Assembly: GCF_903772925.1 (NCBI RefSeq)
Contig: NZ_LR812090.1
Coordinates: forward strand, 1,139,816 to 1,198,232
Direction of reading: 5' to 3'
DNA: 58,417 nt
Source: Alteromonas macleodii
Lineage (GTDB): Bacteria; Pseudomonadota; Gammaproteobacteria; Enterobacterales; Alteromonadaceae
The translations under genes were made by a program, and so were the position numbers. Under the pieces are notes generated by a model. The model did not search any database, was not told where the DNA came from, and saw nothing but the letters and a program-made list of their open reading frames with translations. Each line of letters starts with the position of its first letter. Position 1 is the stretch's first letter. Below, one piece after another: positions 26,810-35,831 of this stretch.

Positions 26810-27778
26810 CTAACGTTTCTGATAAGAGCTAGATGCAGAACTAACAATAGTGACTGCGTCAGAAAGACGAGATTCAATGATCTCCTTTATGATAATAGAG
26901 ATCTCTCTAAAGGTCTTCCTACCTGGCGCCGTGTTTCTCCAAGCCAAAGAGTGCTGACGCTCTATGGGCATATCTGCTATTTCACACACGTGCAAAGCTT
27001 CAGGTTTGTGTAGCTCAGAGTGAATATAAAGGCCGGGTAGAAAGGCTACGCCCATACCCATTACTACCATCTGGCGCAGCGTGTCTAGGCTAGTACCCTC
27101 ATAGTCCCGCTGTAAGTCGGCACCAATTTCATCGCAAATACGCTGTACTTGATGGTGAAAATGATGTCGGTCTTCTAGCGTTAGTACTTTTTCACCACTT
27201 ATTTCCTCCGGCTTAACATAGGCTTTACCCGCTAATTTATGATCGGAAGGTGTGACAAATTTTAATGGCTCTTTGAAAAGTGGCTGAGTAATCAACTGTG
27301 AGTTTTCGCCCGAAAGTGGCGATAAAATTAAGTCATACTCGCCCCGTAAAAGACCATGCTGTAGGGCATTAGGCGCGCCTTCACGTACGTAAAAACGCAA
27401 GCCAGGTTTACGTTTGTGTAAATCGGGCAAAACAAAGGGGAGTAAATAGGGCCCCAACGTTGGAGGAATACCCAATCTAAATGTCACCATCTCACCTTGA
27501 GACAAATCGCGAGCGATTTCGCCAAACCTCTGAGACGCCTGTAATACTTCTTCAGCCGCATCTAGCAGTGCTTTTCCTTGCGGAGATAAAAGCGTGCCGG
27601 TGCGTGAGCGCTCAAATAAAGTTAGGCCTAAAAGGTTTTCCAGTGCACTAATTTGACTGGTCAGAGTAGGCTGACTAATTCCTAGTATTCCCGCAGCCTG
27701 TCTGAAGCTCAAGTACTTAGCCACAGCTACAAAATAGCGGATTTGGTTTATTGAGGGGGTCTTTCCGTTAAATTGCAT
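26810..27778 (-). CDS. OxyR-like LysR regulator lacking the peroxidatic cysteine
   Basis: The 322-residue protein matches OxyR along its length: SFRQAAGILGISQPTLTSQI, LGIPPTLGPYLLPFVLP, KVLTLEDRHH and GTSLDTLRQMVVMGMGVAFLP. In E. coli OxyR, C199 and C208 form the peroxide-sensing disulfide. Here C199 aligns with H206 and only the second cysteine remains (C215). The site reads RHHFHHQVQRIC, four histidines in five residues, which could bind a metal. Classic peroxide sensing is therefore unlikely. It is divergent from a carbonic anhydrase gene, with an OxyR-type operator between them, so it probably regulates that gene. Its true signal is unknown. Confidence 0.85.
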   Translation of the reverse strand: MQFNGKTPSINQIRYFVAVAKYLSFRQAAGILGISQPTLTSQISALENLLGLTLFERSRTGTLLSPQGKALLDAAEEVLQASQRFGEIARDLSQGEMVTFRLGIPPTLGPYLLPFVLPDLHKRKPGLRFYVREGAPNALQHGLLRGEYDLILSPLSGENSQLITQPLFKEPLKFVTPSDHKLAGKAYVKPEEISGEKVLTLEDRHHFHHQVQRICDEIGADLQRDYEGTSLDTLRQMVVMGMGVAFLPGLYIHSELHKPEALHVCEIADMPIERQHSLAWRNTAPGRKTFREISIIIKEIIESRLSDAVTIVSSASSSYQKR

Positions 27779-27830
27779 GTGAAAATAGCCTTCTCTTACT
27801 AGACTTATAGTTGATGATGTTTTGGTTGTG

Positions 27831-27867
27831 ATAGTATTTAGCTATCGCGAGTTAGTATATTAAACTA
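27831..27867. promoter_or_regulatory. OxyR-type double operator between the LysR gene and carbonic anhydrase
   Basis: ATAG-N7-CTAT lies at 27831-27845 and TAGT-N7-ACTA at 27853-27867. Their centres are 22 bp apart, the same geometry as the OxyR tetramer site (ATAG-N7-CTAT-N7-ATAG-N7-CTAT). The element lies about 53 bp from the LysR start and 70 bp from the carbonic anhydrase start, suited to autoregulation and activation. The motif match is seen; binding is inferred. Confidence 0.6.
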
Positions 27868-27936
27868 TTAATCTATCAGGTGAAACTGGCGTAATTACAT
27901 AATCATTACAATTATTAAAAAAATTGGGAGTTATCT

Positions 27937-28590
27937 ATGGATCACGTTATCTCTGGTGTGGCTAAATTTCAGAAAGAAGTTTATCCGAATAAAAAAGCTA
28001 CGTTTCAAAAGCTAGCGAACGGTCAAAACCCAGAAGTGCTTTTCATTACGTGTTCAGACTCACGTATCGACCCTAACCTCGTAACACAAACTGACCCAGG
28101 TGAGCTTTTTATCTGCCGTAACGCGGGCAATATCGTTCCTCCTCACAGCAATCAAACCGGTGGCATGACAGCGTCTATTGAATTTGCTGTTGCTGCGTTA
28201 GGTGTTTCTCATATCGTTATTTGTGGTCACACTGACTGTGGTGCAATGAAAGGTGCGATCAACCCAGAAGGTTTGAGTTCACTTCCGCATGTTAAAGAAT
28301 GGTTAGGCCATTGTCGTGTGGCAACTGACGTAGTTAAAGAGCGCTGCGGTCATTCAGACTTGTCGCTAGAAGACTTGGAAGCGGTAACGAAAGAAAACGT
28401 TGTTCAACAAATTCAGCATCTTCGTACTCACCCGTCTGTTGCTGCGAAAATCGCTACAGGCCAGGTTAAGCTGCACGGCTGGGTTTATAACATCGGCGAA
28501 GGTGATGTACTTTGCTACAACGCTGAAAGCGGTGAATTTGAAGCCATGGACCAAAGCGCGGCTGAAGCACAGCTAACGCGTGGCGAATAA
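27937..28590 (+). CDS. can: Beta-class carbonic anhydrase
   Basis: The enzyme interconverts CO2 and bicarbonate. The 217-residue protein has the beta-class zinc site: C39 with the D41-R43 dyad in CSDSRIDP, and H98 and C101 in GHTDCGAMKG. GGGAG sits before ATG 27937. A SulP-type anion transporter follows 11 bases after its stop, forming a likely bicarbonate uptake and conversion unit. The OxyR-like LysR gene is divergent and may control both. Confidence 0.96.
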   Translation: MDHVISGVAKFQKEVYPNKKATFQKLANGQNPEVLFITCSDSRIDPNLVTQTDPGELFICRNAGNIVPPHSNQTGGMTASIEFAVAALGVSHIVICGHTDCGAMKGAINPEGLSSLPHVKEWLGHCRVATDVVKERCGHSDLSLEDLEAVTKENVVQQIQHLRTHPSVAAKIATGQVKLHGWVYNIGEGDVLCYNAESGEFEAMDQSAAEAQLTRGE

Positions 28591-28601
28591 GGTCAAACAC
28601 T

Positions 28602-30236
28602 ATGGTTAAAATTAATCTCTCTAATTTACGAGGCGATTTTACCGGCGGTTTAACAGCCGGTATCGTTGCCTTACCACTAGCGCTCGCGCTGGGTGTGGCG
28701 TCAGGCCTTGGCCCAATGGCTGGCCTTTACGGTGCTATCGCCGTTGGCTTTTTTGCTGCGCTGTTTGGTGGAACGCCTGCGCAAATTTCAGGTCCTACAG
28801 GGCCAATGGTGGTGGTACTTGCCGGCTTATTCGCAAGTCTTTCTGGCGACGCCAGCCTGATATTCACAGCAGTGATATTGGCGGGTATATTCCAGATTGT
28901 ATTTGGTGTACTTGGCGTCGGTCAGTACATTCGATTAGTGCCATACCCGGTAATTTCTGGCTTTATGTCGGGCATCGGTGCCATTATTATTATCCTTCAA
29001 TTAGGAAGGCTATTGGGTCATGAGCCTCCAGGTGGAACAATTGGTGCACTGTCATACCTACCTACAGCGCTTGCTGATATTGACTTCGCTACCCTTGCAT
29101 TAGGTTTAGGTACATTAGTCATTGCCTACAAATGGCCACCTCAATTAGGCAAGTATGTGCCAGGTGCACTTGCTGCGCTAATCATTGGTACGCTCGTAAG
29201 TTTAGCGCTTTCAGTACCAATTCTTGGCGATATCCCTACTGGTTTACCAAGTCTACACCTACCTGTTTTCGACCAAAGTAAGGCACTGCTAATCCTTGAA
29301 GCAGCATTCATTCTTGCTGTATTGGGCGCTATCGATAGTCTGTTGACGTCACTGGTTGCTGATAACATGACACGTACTCGTCACGACAGTAATAAAGAGC
29401 TTATCGGACAAGGTATCGGTAACACATTTGCTGGCCTTATTGGCGGTATCGCAGGTGCGGGCGCGACAATGCGTACGGTTGTTAACATTCGCAGCGGTGG
29501 TAAGTACAACATTTCAGGTATGGTTCACGCGCTAGTACTTCTTGCTATTGTGTTGGGTCTTAGCCCACTAGCCGCGCAAATTCCTCACGCAGTACTTGCA
29601 GGTATTCTAGTTAAAGTTGGTTTAGACATCATCGACTGGAGCTACCTGAAACGTGCACACAAAGGCCCCCGTTGGGACTTCGGCCTAATGATTATGGTGC
29701 TTGCACTTACGGTATTTGTAGACTTAATTACCGCAGTCGGTGTGGGCGTCGTATTTGCGGCACTTGCATACGTTAAGCAAATCGCACAGCTTCAAATTGA
29801 AGAGCTTAAGAAGATCCCTGAGTCGCTAAACGACCCTAAAGAGAATGACCTACTAGAGTCGCTTAAAGACAAAGTATCAATCTTTAGTTTTGGTGGACCA
29901 CTTAGCTTTGGCGCGGCAGCCGATTTAGGTCACCACGTACGCGAGCGAGTAAGACCTGGTGCGAAAGTCACTATACTAGACTTCTCTCGAGTACCTTTGA
30001 TGGATGTATCGGCGGCTATGGCAGTTGATACAGTAACATCAGATGCTCTTGCGGCTGGTCGACAGCTTGTTATTTGCGGTGCTAACGCTGAAGTCAATAA
30101 GGTACTTGAAGGTGTAAATGAAGCCCATCCAGGTATACCTAACTTCGAAACGCTTCACGACGCTTTGCTTTATGCAAAAAAGCAAGTAGCCGGGACTGAA
30201 AGCAACACGAGCTTTCAAGCCGCAACGCAATCGTAA
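28602..30236 (+). CDS. SulP family anion transporter with STAS domain (probable bicarbonate transporter)
   Basis: The 544-residue protein has about 10-12 membrane helices from residue 10 (GGLTAGIVALPLALALGVAS, the SulP signature; then SGPTGPMVVV) and a C-terminal STAS domain from about residue 420 (VSIFSFGGPLSFGAA, VTILDFSRVPLMDVSAA). SulP proteins carry sulfate, bicarbonate or other anions. The direct linkage to carbonic anhydrase favours bicarbonate, as inferred for similar pairs, but sulfate cannot be excluded. An intrinsic terminator follows. Confidence 0.9.
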   Translation: MVKINLSNLRGDFTGGLTAGIVALPLALALGVASGLGPMAGLYGAIAVGFFAALFGGTPAQISGPTGPMVVVLAGLFASLSGDASLIFTAVILAGIFQIVFGVLGVGQYIRLVPYPVISGFMSGIGAIIIILQLGRLLGHEPPGGTIGALSYLPTALADIDFATLALGLGTLVIAYKWPPQLGKYVPGALAALIIGTLVSLALSVPILGDIPTGLPSLHLPVFDQSKALLILEAAFILAVLGAIDSLLTSLVADNMTRTRHDSNKELIGQGIGNTFAGLIGGIAGAGATMRTVVNIRSGGKYNISGMVHALVLLAIVLGLSPLAAQIPHAVLAGILVKVGLDIIDWSYLKRAHKGPRWDFGLMIMVLALTVFVDLITAVGVGVVFAALAYVKQIAQLQIEELKKIPESLNDPKENDLLESLKDKVSIFSFGGPLSFGAAADLGHHVRERVRPGAKVTILDFSRVPLMDVSAAMAVDTVTSDALAAGRQLVICGANAEVNKVLEGVNEAHPGIPNFETLHDALLYAKKQVAGTESNTSFQAATQS

Positions 30237-30273
30237 TAAGAGTTTGACGTAAACAAAACCTTTCCCTTTTTTA

Positions 30274-30296
30274 GCCCTCCTCTGGAGGGCTTTTTT
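30274..30296 (+). terminator. Intrinsic terminator after the CA-SulP operon
   Basis: GCCCTCC and GGAGGGC form a perfect seven-base-pair stem with loop TCT, followed by six Ts at 30291-30296. Confidence 0.92.
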
Positions 30297-30402
30297 ATAC
30301 CCATAGCTTAATTTTTCCTGTAGTACGGCGATTTATTGAGGAAGGTTTACAACTTCTAAGTCGAATTAAACACACCCTCCCAGGAAAAACTTAGCACTTA
30401 AA

Positions 30403-30422
30403 TTAATTGATTGTTCAATTAA
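30403..30422. promoter_or_regulatory. Perfect dyad in the TonB-receptor promoter region, possible TetR/BetI operator
   Basis: TTAATTGA and TCAATTAA are exact complements around TTGT, giving a 20-bp dyad 71 bases before the receptor start. TetR-family regulators bind such sites, and a BetI-like gene follows the receptor. The core ATTGA-N4-TCAAT looks reminiscent of BetI-type sites, from memory and not checked. Confidence 0.45.
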
Positions 30423-30492
30423 ACTTAACCTAAGTGTAACAATACCCTACTAAAGTAGTGTGCAAACAATACACAACTACTTTGGGAAACAC

Positions 30493-32916
30493 ATGAAATC
30501 ACACAATAAATTGTCTATAGCAATACTTGCTGCCCTTTCATCTATGGCTGCCTCGTCACAAGTTTTGGCTGAAGAGGCTGAACGCGCAGAGGAAGAGCGT
30601 ATAGAAGAAATCACCGTTGTAGGGCGCAGCGTTTCTTACGCAAATAACGCAACCAGCGACGACATGTTTAAACAGCAGGCAAATCTTAGCAGTGTTTTAG
30701 CCGCGGTGGACAATTTACCCGGCGTACTCATTAACGAAGGCGATACCTTTGGCGCTGATGATTGGTCAACGTCTATCGTTATTCGTGGGTTTCAGGTAAA
30801 CCTAAACGAACAGCAAATAGGTATGACGGTAGATGGCATTGCCAACGGTAATTCAAACTACGGTGGTGGCGCAAAAGCAAATCGCTATATCGATACTGAA
30901 AACGTAAATGGTGTAGAGGTGTCACAGGGTACTGCAGATATCGCTTCTCGTTCTCATGAAGCATTAGGCGGCACACTAAACTTCACCACCATAGACCCGT
31001 CGATGGAGCAAGGCTTAGTCACCAGCGTAACCGCAGGCTCGTTCGATGCATCTAAATACTATGTTCGTTATGAAACGGGTGAAATATTCAAAGACACTTA
31101 CGCTTGGATAAGCCTTTCAAGTCAAGAAAGCTCTGACTTTATGCAGCAGGCGGCGGAAAATACCCGCGACCATTTAGCTATGAAGTTTATCTCTACTGTT
31201 AACGATGTATCACTTACTGGTTATCTGTCTTACGACGATACACACGAAGACAACTACCAGCGCATTTATGGTTTAGCGCAATATGAGCAAAACCCAGACT
31301 GGGACCAGCTAACTGACGAATGGACAGGTGTACCGTATCAGGATCAGGCATATCGCAGAGGTTGGTCTACATTACGGGAAAACCTTTTTGCCTATCTTCA
31401 GGCTGAATTCACCATTGGCCAAGTCGATTTTATGACTAACGTGTATTATCACGACAATGAAGGCCGTGGAGAGTGGGTGCCTCCATATATCGTTGATGTT
31501 ACTGATGACGGCGCAGAAGGCCATTCAGAGCTTGTGGTCGGTAATACGGTTTACGGCGGGCAAGAACTCGGTCAAATTTACTTTGTGGATAGACAAGGTA
31601 ATCAGCTAAGTCCAATTGAAGGTTGTCAAAGCTCATTGACTTTCCCTTATGGTGGCGCAGGCGCTGAGTATGATCCGGGGTGTCACGTGCAAGGCGCAAT
31701 TCCTGTGGGCTCATATCGTCATACTCATTATGATAAAGAACGTATTGGTATTAATGCTGATGCAGTCTGGTACACCAAAATTGAAGATTTTGACAATACG
31801 GTTCGTTTCGGAATTTGGTGGGAAGACTATGAGCGAGGTGAGTCACGTGACTGGCACAAGATCACCAATTCATCTATCAGTGTAGATTATGACAACGTGC
31901 CTTATTGGGTGCAGTACGACAGAACATTCCCGGTAGATACCCTAATGTACTATGTGGAAGACGAGCTAGACCTAGGTTTTGCTCGCATCCGTGCCGGTGC
32001 GAAGAAGTTTAACGTCGATATTGAAAAAACGGACAATTTCGATTCAGCCAACAACTTAGCGGTAAATACTGATTCAGATACGCTATTCTCAGCGGGTATC
32101 GTCGCACCACTACCCATTGAAGGAGTAGAGGTTTTTGCGGGTTACGGTGAAAACTTTGCGGCAATAAAAGACGCCCAGCTTGAACGCAACGATACCGACC
32201 TTCGTTTTATAAAGCCAGAAACCGCTGACAACATCGACGTGGGTTTCCGCTATGCATCACCAGGCTTTAATGCCAGTGTGACCTACTACAATATAGAGTT
32301 TAACGACCGTATCCAATTTACCAGTAACGAGACTTCAGAGGGTATAGACTTTCTGGAAGCGGCCGCTGGTGGTTATAAAAATGTGGGGGGGATCGAATCT
32401 AGTGGTTTTGAAATTTCAGCAGACGTTATGCTAACTGAAGAGTTCTCGTTGTTTACCTCTATTACCCTAAGCGACTCTGAGTACGTTGCGACGGTAGGCA
32501 GTTCAGGTACGCAATACGATACACTTGCTGATGCCCAAGCTGCTATTGCAGACGCTGAAAACCCTGAGGTATCGCTGGTAGCTATTGAAGGTAATACGGT
32601 TATCGGTACACCTGATACTATGGCAGTTGTGAGCCTAGACTGGGCACGCGACAACTACTTTGCTGGCTTATCGACTAAGTACGTTGATAGCCGCTACCTA
32701 GATATCGAAAATGCGGCGCAAGTAGATGACTACATTGTTAGCGACTTCTATGTGGGAGGTTTTATTGAAAACATAGGGCCGGGTGTTGAAGAACTCGAAG
32801 TGCGTCTAACCGTCAATAACTTGTTCGATGAAGATTACGCTTCGACCATAGCGCCGGGGGCATTTTGGATTGGTGCACCGCGGGCGGTAGCAGTCAACGC
32901 ACGCTTAACCTTTTAA
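30493..32916 (+). CDS. TonB-dependent outer-membrane receptor
   Basis: This 807-residue protein starts at ATG 30493 with a signal peptide (MKSHNKLSIAILAALSSMAA, cut after VLA). A TonB-box-like EEITVVGR follows, then a plug domain (LPGVLINEGDTFGADDWSTS, IVIRGFQVN) and a beta barrel ending VNNLFDEDYASTIAPGAFW and a terminal aromatic ARLTF. One extracellular loop holds two cysteines (near residues 390-410). The substrate is not evident; many such receptors in Alteromonas take up iron chelates, sugars or other large nutrients. The BetI-like regulator behind it is the best clue to control. Confidence 0.92.
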   Translation: MKSHNKLSIAILAALSSMAASSQVLAEEAERAEEERIEEITVVGRSVSYANNATSDDMFKQQANLSSVLAAVDNLPGVLINEGDTFGADDWSTSIVIRGFQVNLNEQQIGMTVDGIANGNSNYGGGAKANRYIDTENVNGVEVSQGTADIASRSHEALGGTLNFTTIDPSMEQGLVTSVTAGSFDASKYYVRYETGEIFKDTYAWISLSSQESSDFMQQAAENTRDHLAMKFISTVNDVSLTGYLSYDDTHEDNYQRIYGLAQYEQNPDWDQLTDEWTGVPYQDQAYRRGWSTLRENLFAYLQAEFTIGQVDFMTNVYYHDNEGRGEWVPPYIVDVTDDGAEGHSELVVGNTVYGGQELGQIYFVDRQGNQLSPIEGCQSSLTFPYGGAGAEYDPGCHVQGAIPVGSYRHTHYDKERIGINADAVWYTKIEDFDNTVRFGIWWEDYERGESRDWHKITNSSISVDYDNVPYWVQYDRTFPVDTLMYYVEDELDLGFARIRAGAKKFNVDIEKTDNFDSANNLAVNTDSDTLFSAGIVAPLPIEGVEVFAGYGENFAAIKDAQLERNDTDLRFIKPETADNIDVGFRYASPGFNASVTYYNIEFNDRIQFTSNETSEGIDFLEAAAGGYKNVGGIESSGFEISADVMLTEEFSLFTSITLSDSEYVATVGSSGTQYDTLADAQAAIADAENPEVSLVAIEGNTVIGTPDTMAVVSLDWARDNYFAGLSTKYVDSRYLDIENAAQVDDYIVSDFYVGGFIENIGPGVEELEVRLTVNNLFDEDYASTIAPGAFWIGAPRAVAVNARLTF

Positions 32917-32930
32917 TCGTGATATCATAC

Positions 32931-32965
32931 CTGCGACAGCATAGCGCTGTTGCAGGTTATTTTTT
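32931..32965 (+). terminator. Intrinsic terminator after the TonB receptor
   Basis: CTGCGACAGC and GCTGTTGCAG pair over ten positions (one G-U) around ATAGC, followed by GTTA and six Ts at 32960-32965. It separates the receptor from the BetI-like gene. Confidence 0.8.
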
Positions 32966-32989
32966 AGATTTAAGGTTTGGAGTTGTAGC

Positions 32990-33565
32990 ATGCCCAAGGT
33001 GGGAATGGAGCCAGTTCGCAAGAAGCAATTAATTGAAGCAACGCTGGAAGTGATGGCAGAGGTTGGCTATCACGGCACAACGATTAGCTTAATTAGCAAA
33101 AAAGCTGGGCTTTCTTCAGGGATAATCAGTCACTATTTCGGTGATAAGCAAGGGTTAATTGAAGCAACTATGCGCCATCTTCTCGATGCGCTAAAAATTA
33201 CGCAGCGTATTGACGACCCGCTGCAGCGTATCGACTTCATTATCGAAAACAATTTTTCGCAAACGCAAGGGGCAAGTTCAGCCACCAATACTTGGTTTAA
33301 CTTTTGGGCGCTATCGCTACACAATGAAGGGCTGCACCGTTTGCAAACTATCAACCATAAGCGCTTAGAGCGGAATTTAGCTTTTAGCTACCGCAAGCTG
33401 CTTCAACCTGCACAGGTCAAAAACGCCGCTGCGTCCACCGCTGCGCTAATTGATGGTTATTGGCTGCGCTATTCAATGGGAAGCGTAGGAAACGGTGATT
33501 TTTCGGAAGCTGTAGCGCGCTGTAAGCAATACGTTCGCGATTTAGTTGCCCAATACGGAAAATAA
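32990..33565 (+). CDS. betI: BetI-like TetR-family repressor
   Basis: The 191-residue protein follows E. coli BetI closely, from MPKVGMEPVRKKQLIEATLE through the helix-turn-helix and the helix-3 motif SGIISHYFGDKQGLIEATMR, to WFNFWALSLHNEGLHRLQ and AALIDGYWLR. BetI represses choline-to-betaine genes and responds to choline. No betA, betB or betT is near; the neighbours are a TonB receptor and a convergent M13 peptidase. The name therefore rests on the sequence. It may control the receptor upstream via the dyad at 30403, or distant bet genes. Confidence 0.82.
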   Translation: MPKVGMEPVRKKQLIEATLEVMAEVGYHGTTISLISKKAGLSSGIISHYFGDKQGLIEATMRHLLDALKITQRIDDPLQRIDFIIENNFSQTQGASSATNTWFNFWALSLHNEGLHRLQTINHKRLERNLAFSYRKLLQPAQVKNAAASTAALIDGYWLRYSMGSVGNGDFSEAVARCKQYVRDLVAQYGK

Positions 33566-33634
33566 ACAAGCTCACGAAAAATAAGCGCTGCTTTTATGTG
33601 CGATTGAATACCCAAGATATTGATTTAAAATTAA

Positions 33635-33666
33635 AAAGGCGGTAGGACATAAGTCGTACCGCCTTT
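33635..33666. terminator. Bidirectional terminator between betI-like and M13 genes
   Basis: AAAGGCGGTA (33635-33644) and TACCGCCTTT (33657-33666) form a perfect ten-pair stem around a 12-base loop. The flanks are A-rich on the left and T-containing on the right, so it can stop both convergent transcripts. Confidence 0.85.
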
Positions 33667-33755
33667 CTTATATGTTAAGCAGTTGGTGCCCAATGCATCA
33701 TGCTATCCGGCGCAGTGAGCCAATATATGGCTCACAAAACTGCTCAATCAACACG

Positions 33756-35831
33756 TTACCATATTCTCACGCGCTCTTCTGGCGCAAGATATAGTGCATC
33801 ACCTGGCTTCACATCAAATGCCTCATACCATGCATCATGGTTTCTTGGTGCTTGAGCACGATAACGACCCGGTGCGTGGGTACCTGCACGCAGCTGGTTA
33901 AGCATACTCTCTTCCGTACGCTTTTCTTTCCACACTTGTGCCCAAGCTAGGAAGAACCGTTGATCGCCCGTAAGGCCGTCAATTACCGGAGCTTCTTTGC
34001 CGTTAAGGCTAAGCTTGTAAGCGTGGTAGGCCATAGCTAGACCGCCCACATCGCCAATGTTCTCACCTAGACTGTTGCGACCGTTTACGAAGTTACCTTC
34101 GATTGGCTCGTATTGGCTGTATTGCTCGGCTAGCATGTCTGCTTTTTCTTCAAATGATGCACGGTCGGCATCTGTCCACCAGTTGCGCTGAATACCGTTG
34201 GCATCAGACTTCGAACCTTGGTCGTCAAAACCGTGGCCCATCTCGTGGCCGATTACCGCACCAATAGCACCGTAGTTAACAGCTGCATCGGCATTAGGAT
34301 CGAAAAATGGCGGTTGTAAAATAGCCGCTGGGAATACAATTTCATTAAATGAGCTATTGTAGTAGGCATTCACGCGCTGCGGTGTCATACCCCAACGATT
34401 GCGGTCAGTTTTTTCTAGCTCGCGCTCAACTGACTGGTCTTGAAAGAATGTACGTAAGTTACGAACATTGCCCACTAAGTCTTTGTCGCTAATGGTTACG
34501 CCGTCGAATGACTGCCATTCATCTGGGTAGCCAATTTTAGGGTTAAACGCCATTAGCTTTTCTTTTGCGTTAACCTTAGTTTCTTCGCTCATCCAGTCTA
34601 GGTTTTCAATACGCTCACCTAGTGCTGTACGCAAGTTCTCAACCAACTCCGCCATTTGCTCTTTTGAGCTCTCTGGGAAGTATTCATTAACGTAAATTTT
34701 ACCAATAGCAAAGCCTAGAGACTCAGTGCCTGACATTTGGCTTACCGCGCGTTTCCAGCGTGGACGTGGCTCTTGCTGGCCGCTCAGTGTGCGACCGAAG
34801 AAGTCAAAATTAGCTAAGTAGATATCTTCAGAAAGGAAGCCAGCGTTATTTGAAATAGTGTGATACTTCAAATACGATTTCCAGTCGGCTAAGTCAGCCT
34901 CGTTAATAATTTTGATAACGTCTTTGACTGGCTCTGGTTGAGTAATATTTAGCTCAGGTACCTTGTAGCCGGTTTGAGCAAAATATGTGTCCCAATCAAA
35001 ACCCGGGTATGCGTCAGATAATTTACTACGTTCAATTTGGTTAAGCGTTAGGTCGCGGTCACGGCGTTTTTCGCGGGGCCACTGAATATCTGCAATTTGT
35101 GTCTCAAGAGCAAGAATGTTCGCTGCTTTTTCTGCTGCGTTTTCTTCGCCTGCAAAATTAAGCATTTCCTCAATATGCGCTACATAAGCTTCGCGGATCT
35201 TAACAAAACGTTCGCTATCGCTTAGGTAGTAATCGCGATCAGGAAGACCTAAACCACCTACACCAACACTTAGCTGGTATTCATTCGGGTCAAGGCGGTT
35301 GTACCACATACCACCATAAATAGGTGTGCTTGAACCCACCAGCCAGCTATTGCCAAACGCTTTGGTTAAGTCAGTTCTATTTTCAATGCTTTCTATCGAA
35401 GTAAGTACGTCCTGAATTGGCTCAATACCTTTTTCATTAATGGTATCGGTGTCCATGTAGGCAACAAAGAAGTCATGAACAAGCTGCTCTTCTTCATTTA
35501 AAGACGTTTTTTCCATAAGCCCATCAATGATGTTTTTAACCTGCTCTTCACTGCGTTCAGCTAGACCAGTAAACGCGCCATAGCGGGTTTTATCTGCAGG
35601 AAGCTCATAGTTGTCGTACCATGTTCCGCTGGCGTACATAAAGAAGTCATCACCAGGTTTTACTGCTTCGTTGCGGGCGCTTAAGTCAACGCCGAAAGAA
35701 CCTAGCTCTGCTTCACCTTTCGCCTCAACAGCGGTTTCCTGAGTTTGTTCTTTTGCTTGCTCAGGCTGACTACAGCCTGCAATGCCCAAAGATGCCGCAA
35801 TCGCTACGGCTAAAAGTTTATGTTTCATCAT
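33756..35831 (-). CDS. M13 family (neprilysin/PepO-like) zinc endopeptidase lipoprotein
   Basis: The 691-residue protein begins MMKHKLLAVAIAASLGIAGC, a lipoprotein signal with lipobox IAGC, so it is probably anchored in the envelope. M13 features are clear: NAYYNSSFNEIVFPAAILQP, the zinc motif HEMGH followed by GFDDQGSKSDANG, ENIGDVGGLAMAYHAY with the third ligand, and the typical Trp end (EERVRIW). Such enzymes cut oligopeptides. I chose 35831 over the longer frame start at 35876, which would place charged residues before the signal. The coding region overlaps the upstream GNAT-like gene by 14 bases. Confidence 0.94.
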   Translation of the reverse strand: MMKHKLLAVAIAASLGIAGCSQPEQAKEQTQETAVEAKGEAELGSFGVDLSARNEAVKPGDDFFMYASGTWYDNYELPADKTRYGAFTGLAERSEEQVKNIIDGLMEKTSLNEEEQLVHDFFVAYMDTDTINEKGIEPIQDVLTSIESIENRTDLTKAFGNSWLVGSSTPIYGGMWYNRLDPNEYQLSVGVGGLGLPDRDYYLSDSERFVKIREAYVAHIEEMLNFAGEENAAEKAANILALETQIADIQWPREKRRDRDLTLNQIERSKLSDAYPGFDWDTYFAQTGYKVPELNITQPEPVKDVIKIINEADLADWKSYLKYHTISNNAGFLSEDIYLANFDFFGRTLSGQQEPRPRWKRAVSQMSGTESLGFAIGKIYVNEYFPESSKEQMAELVENLRTALGERIENLDWMSEETKVNAKEKLMAFNPKIGYPDEWQSFDGVTISDKDLVGNVRNLRTFFQDQSVERELEKTDRNRWGMTPQRVNAYYNSSFNEIVFPAAILQPPFFDPNADAAVNYGAIGAVIGHEMGHGFDDQGSKSDANGIQRNWWTDADRASFEEKADMLAEQYSQYEPIEGNFVNGRNSLGENIGDVGGLAMAYHAYKLSLNGKEAPVIDGLTGDQRFFLAWAQVWKEKRTEESMLNQLRAGTHAPGRYRAQAPRNHDAWYEAFDVKPGDALYLAPEERVRIW

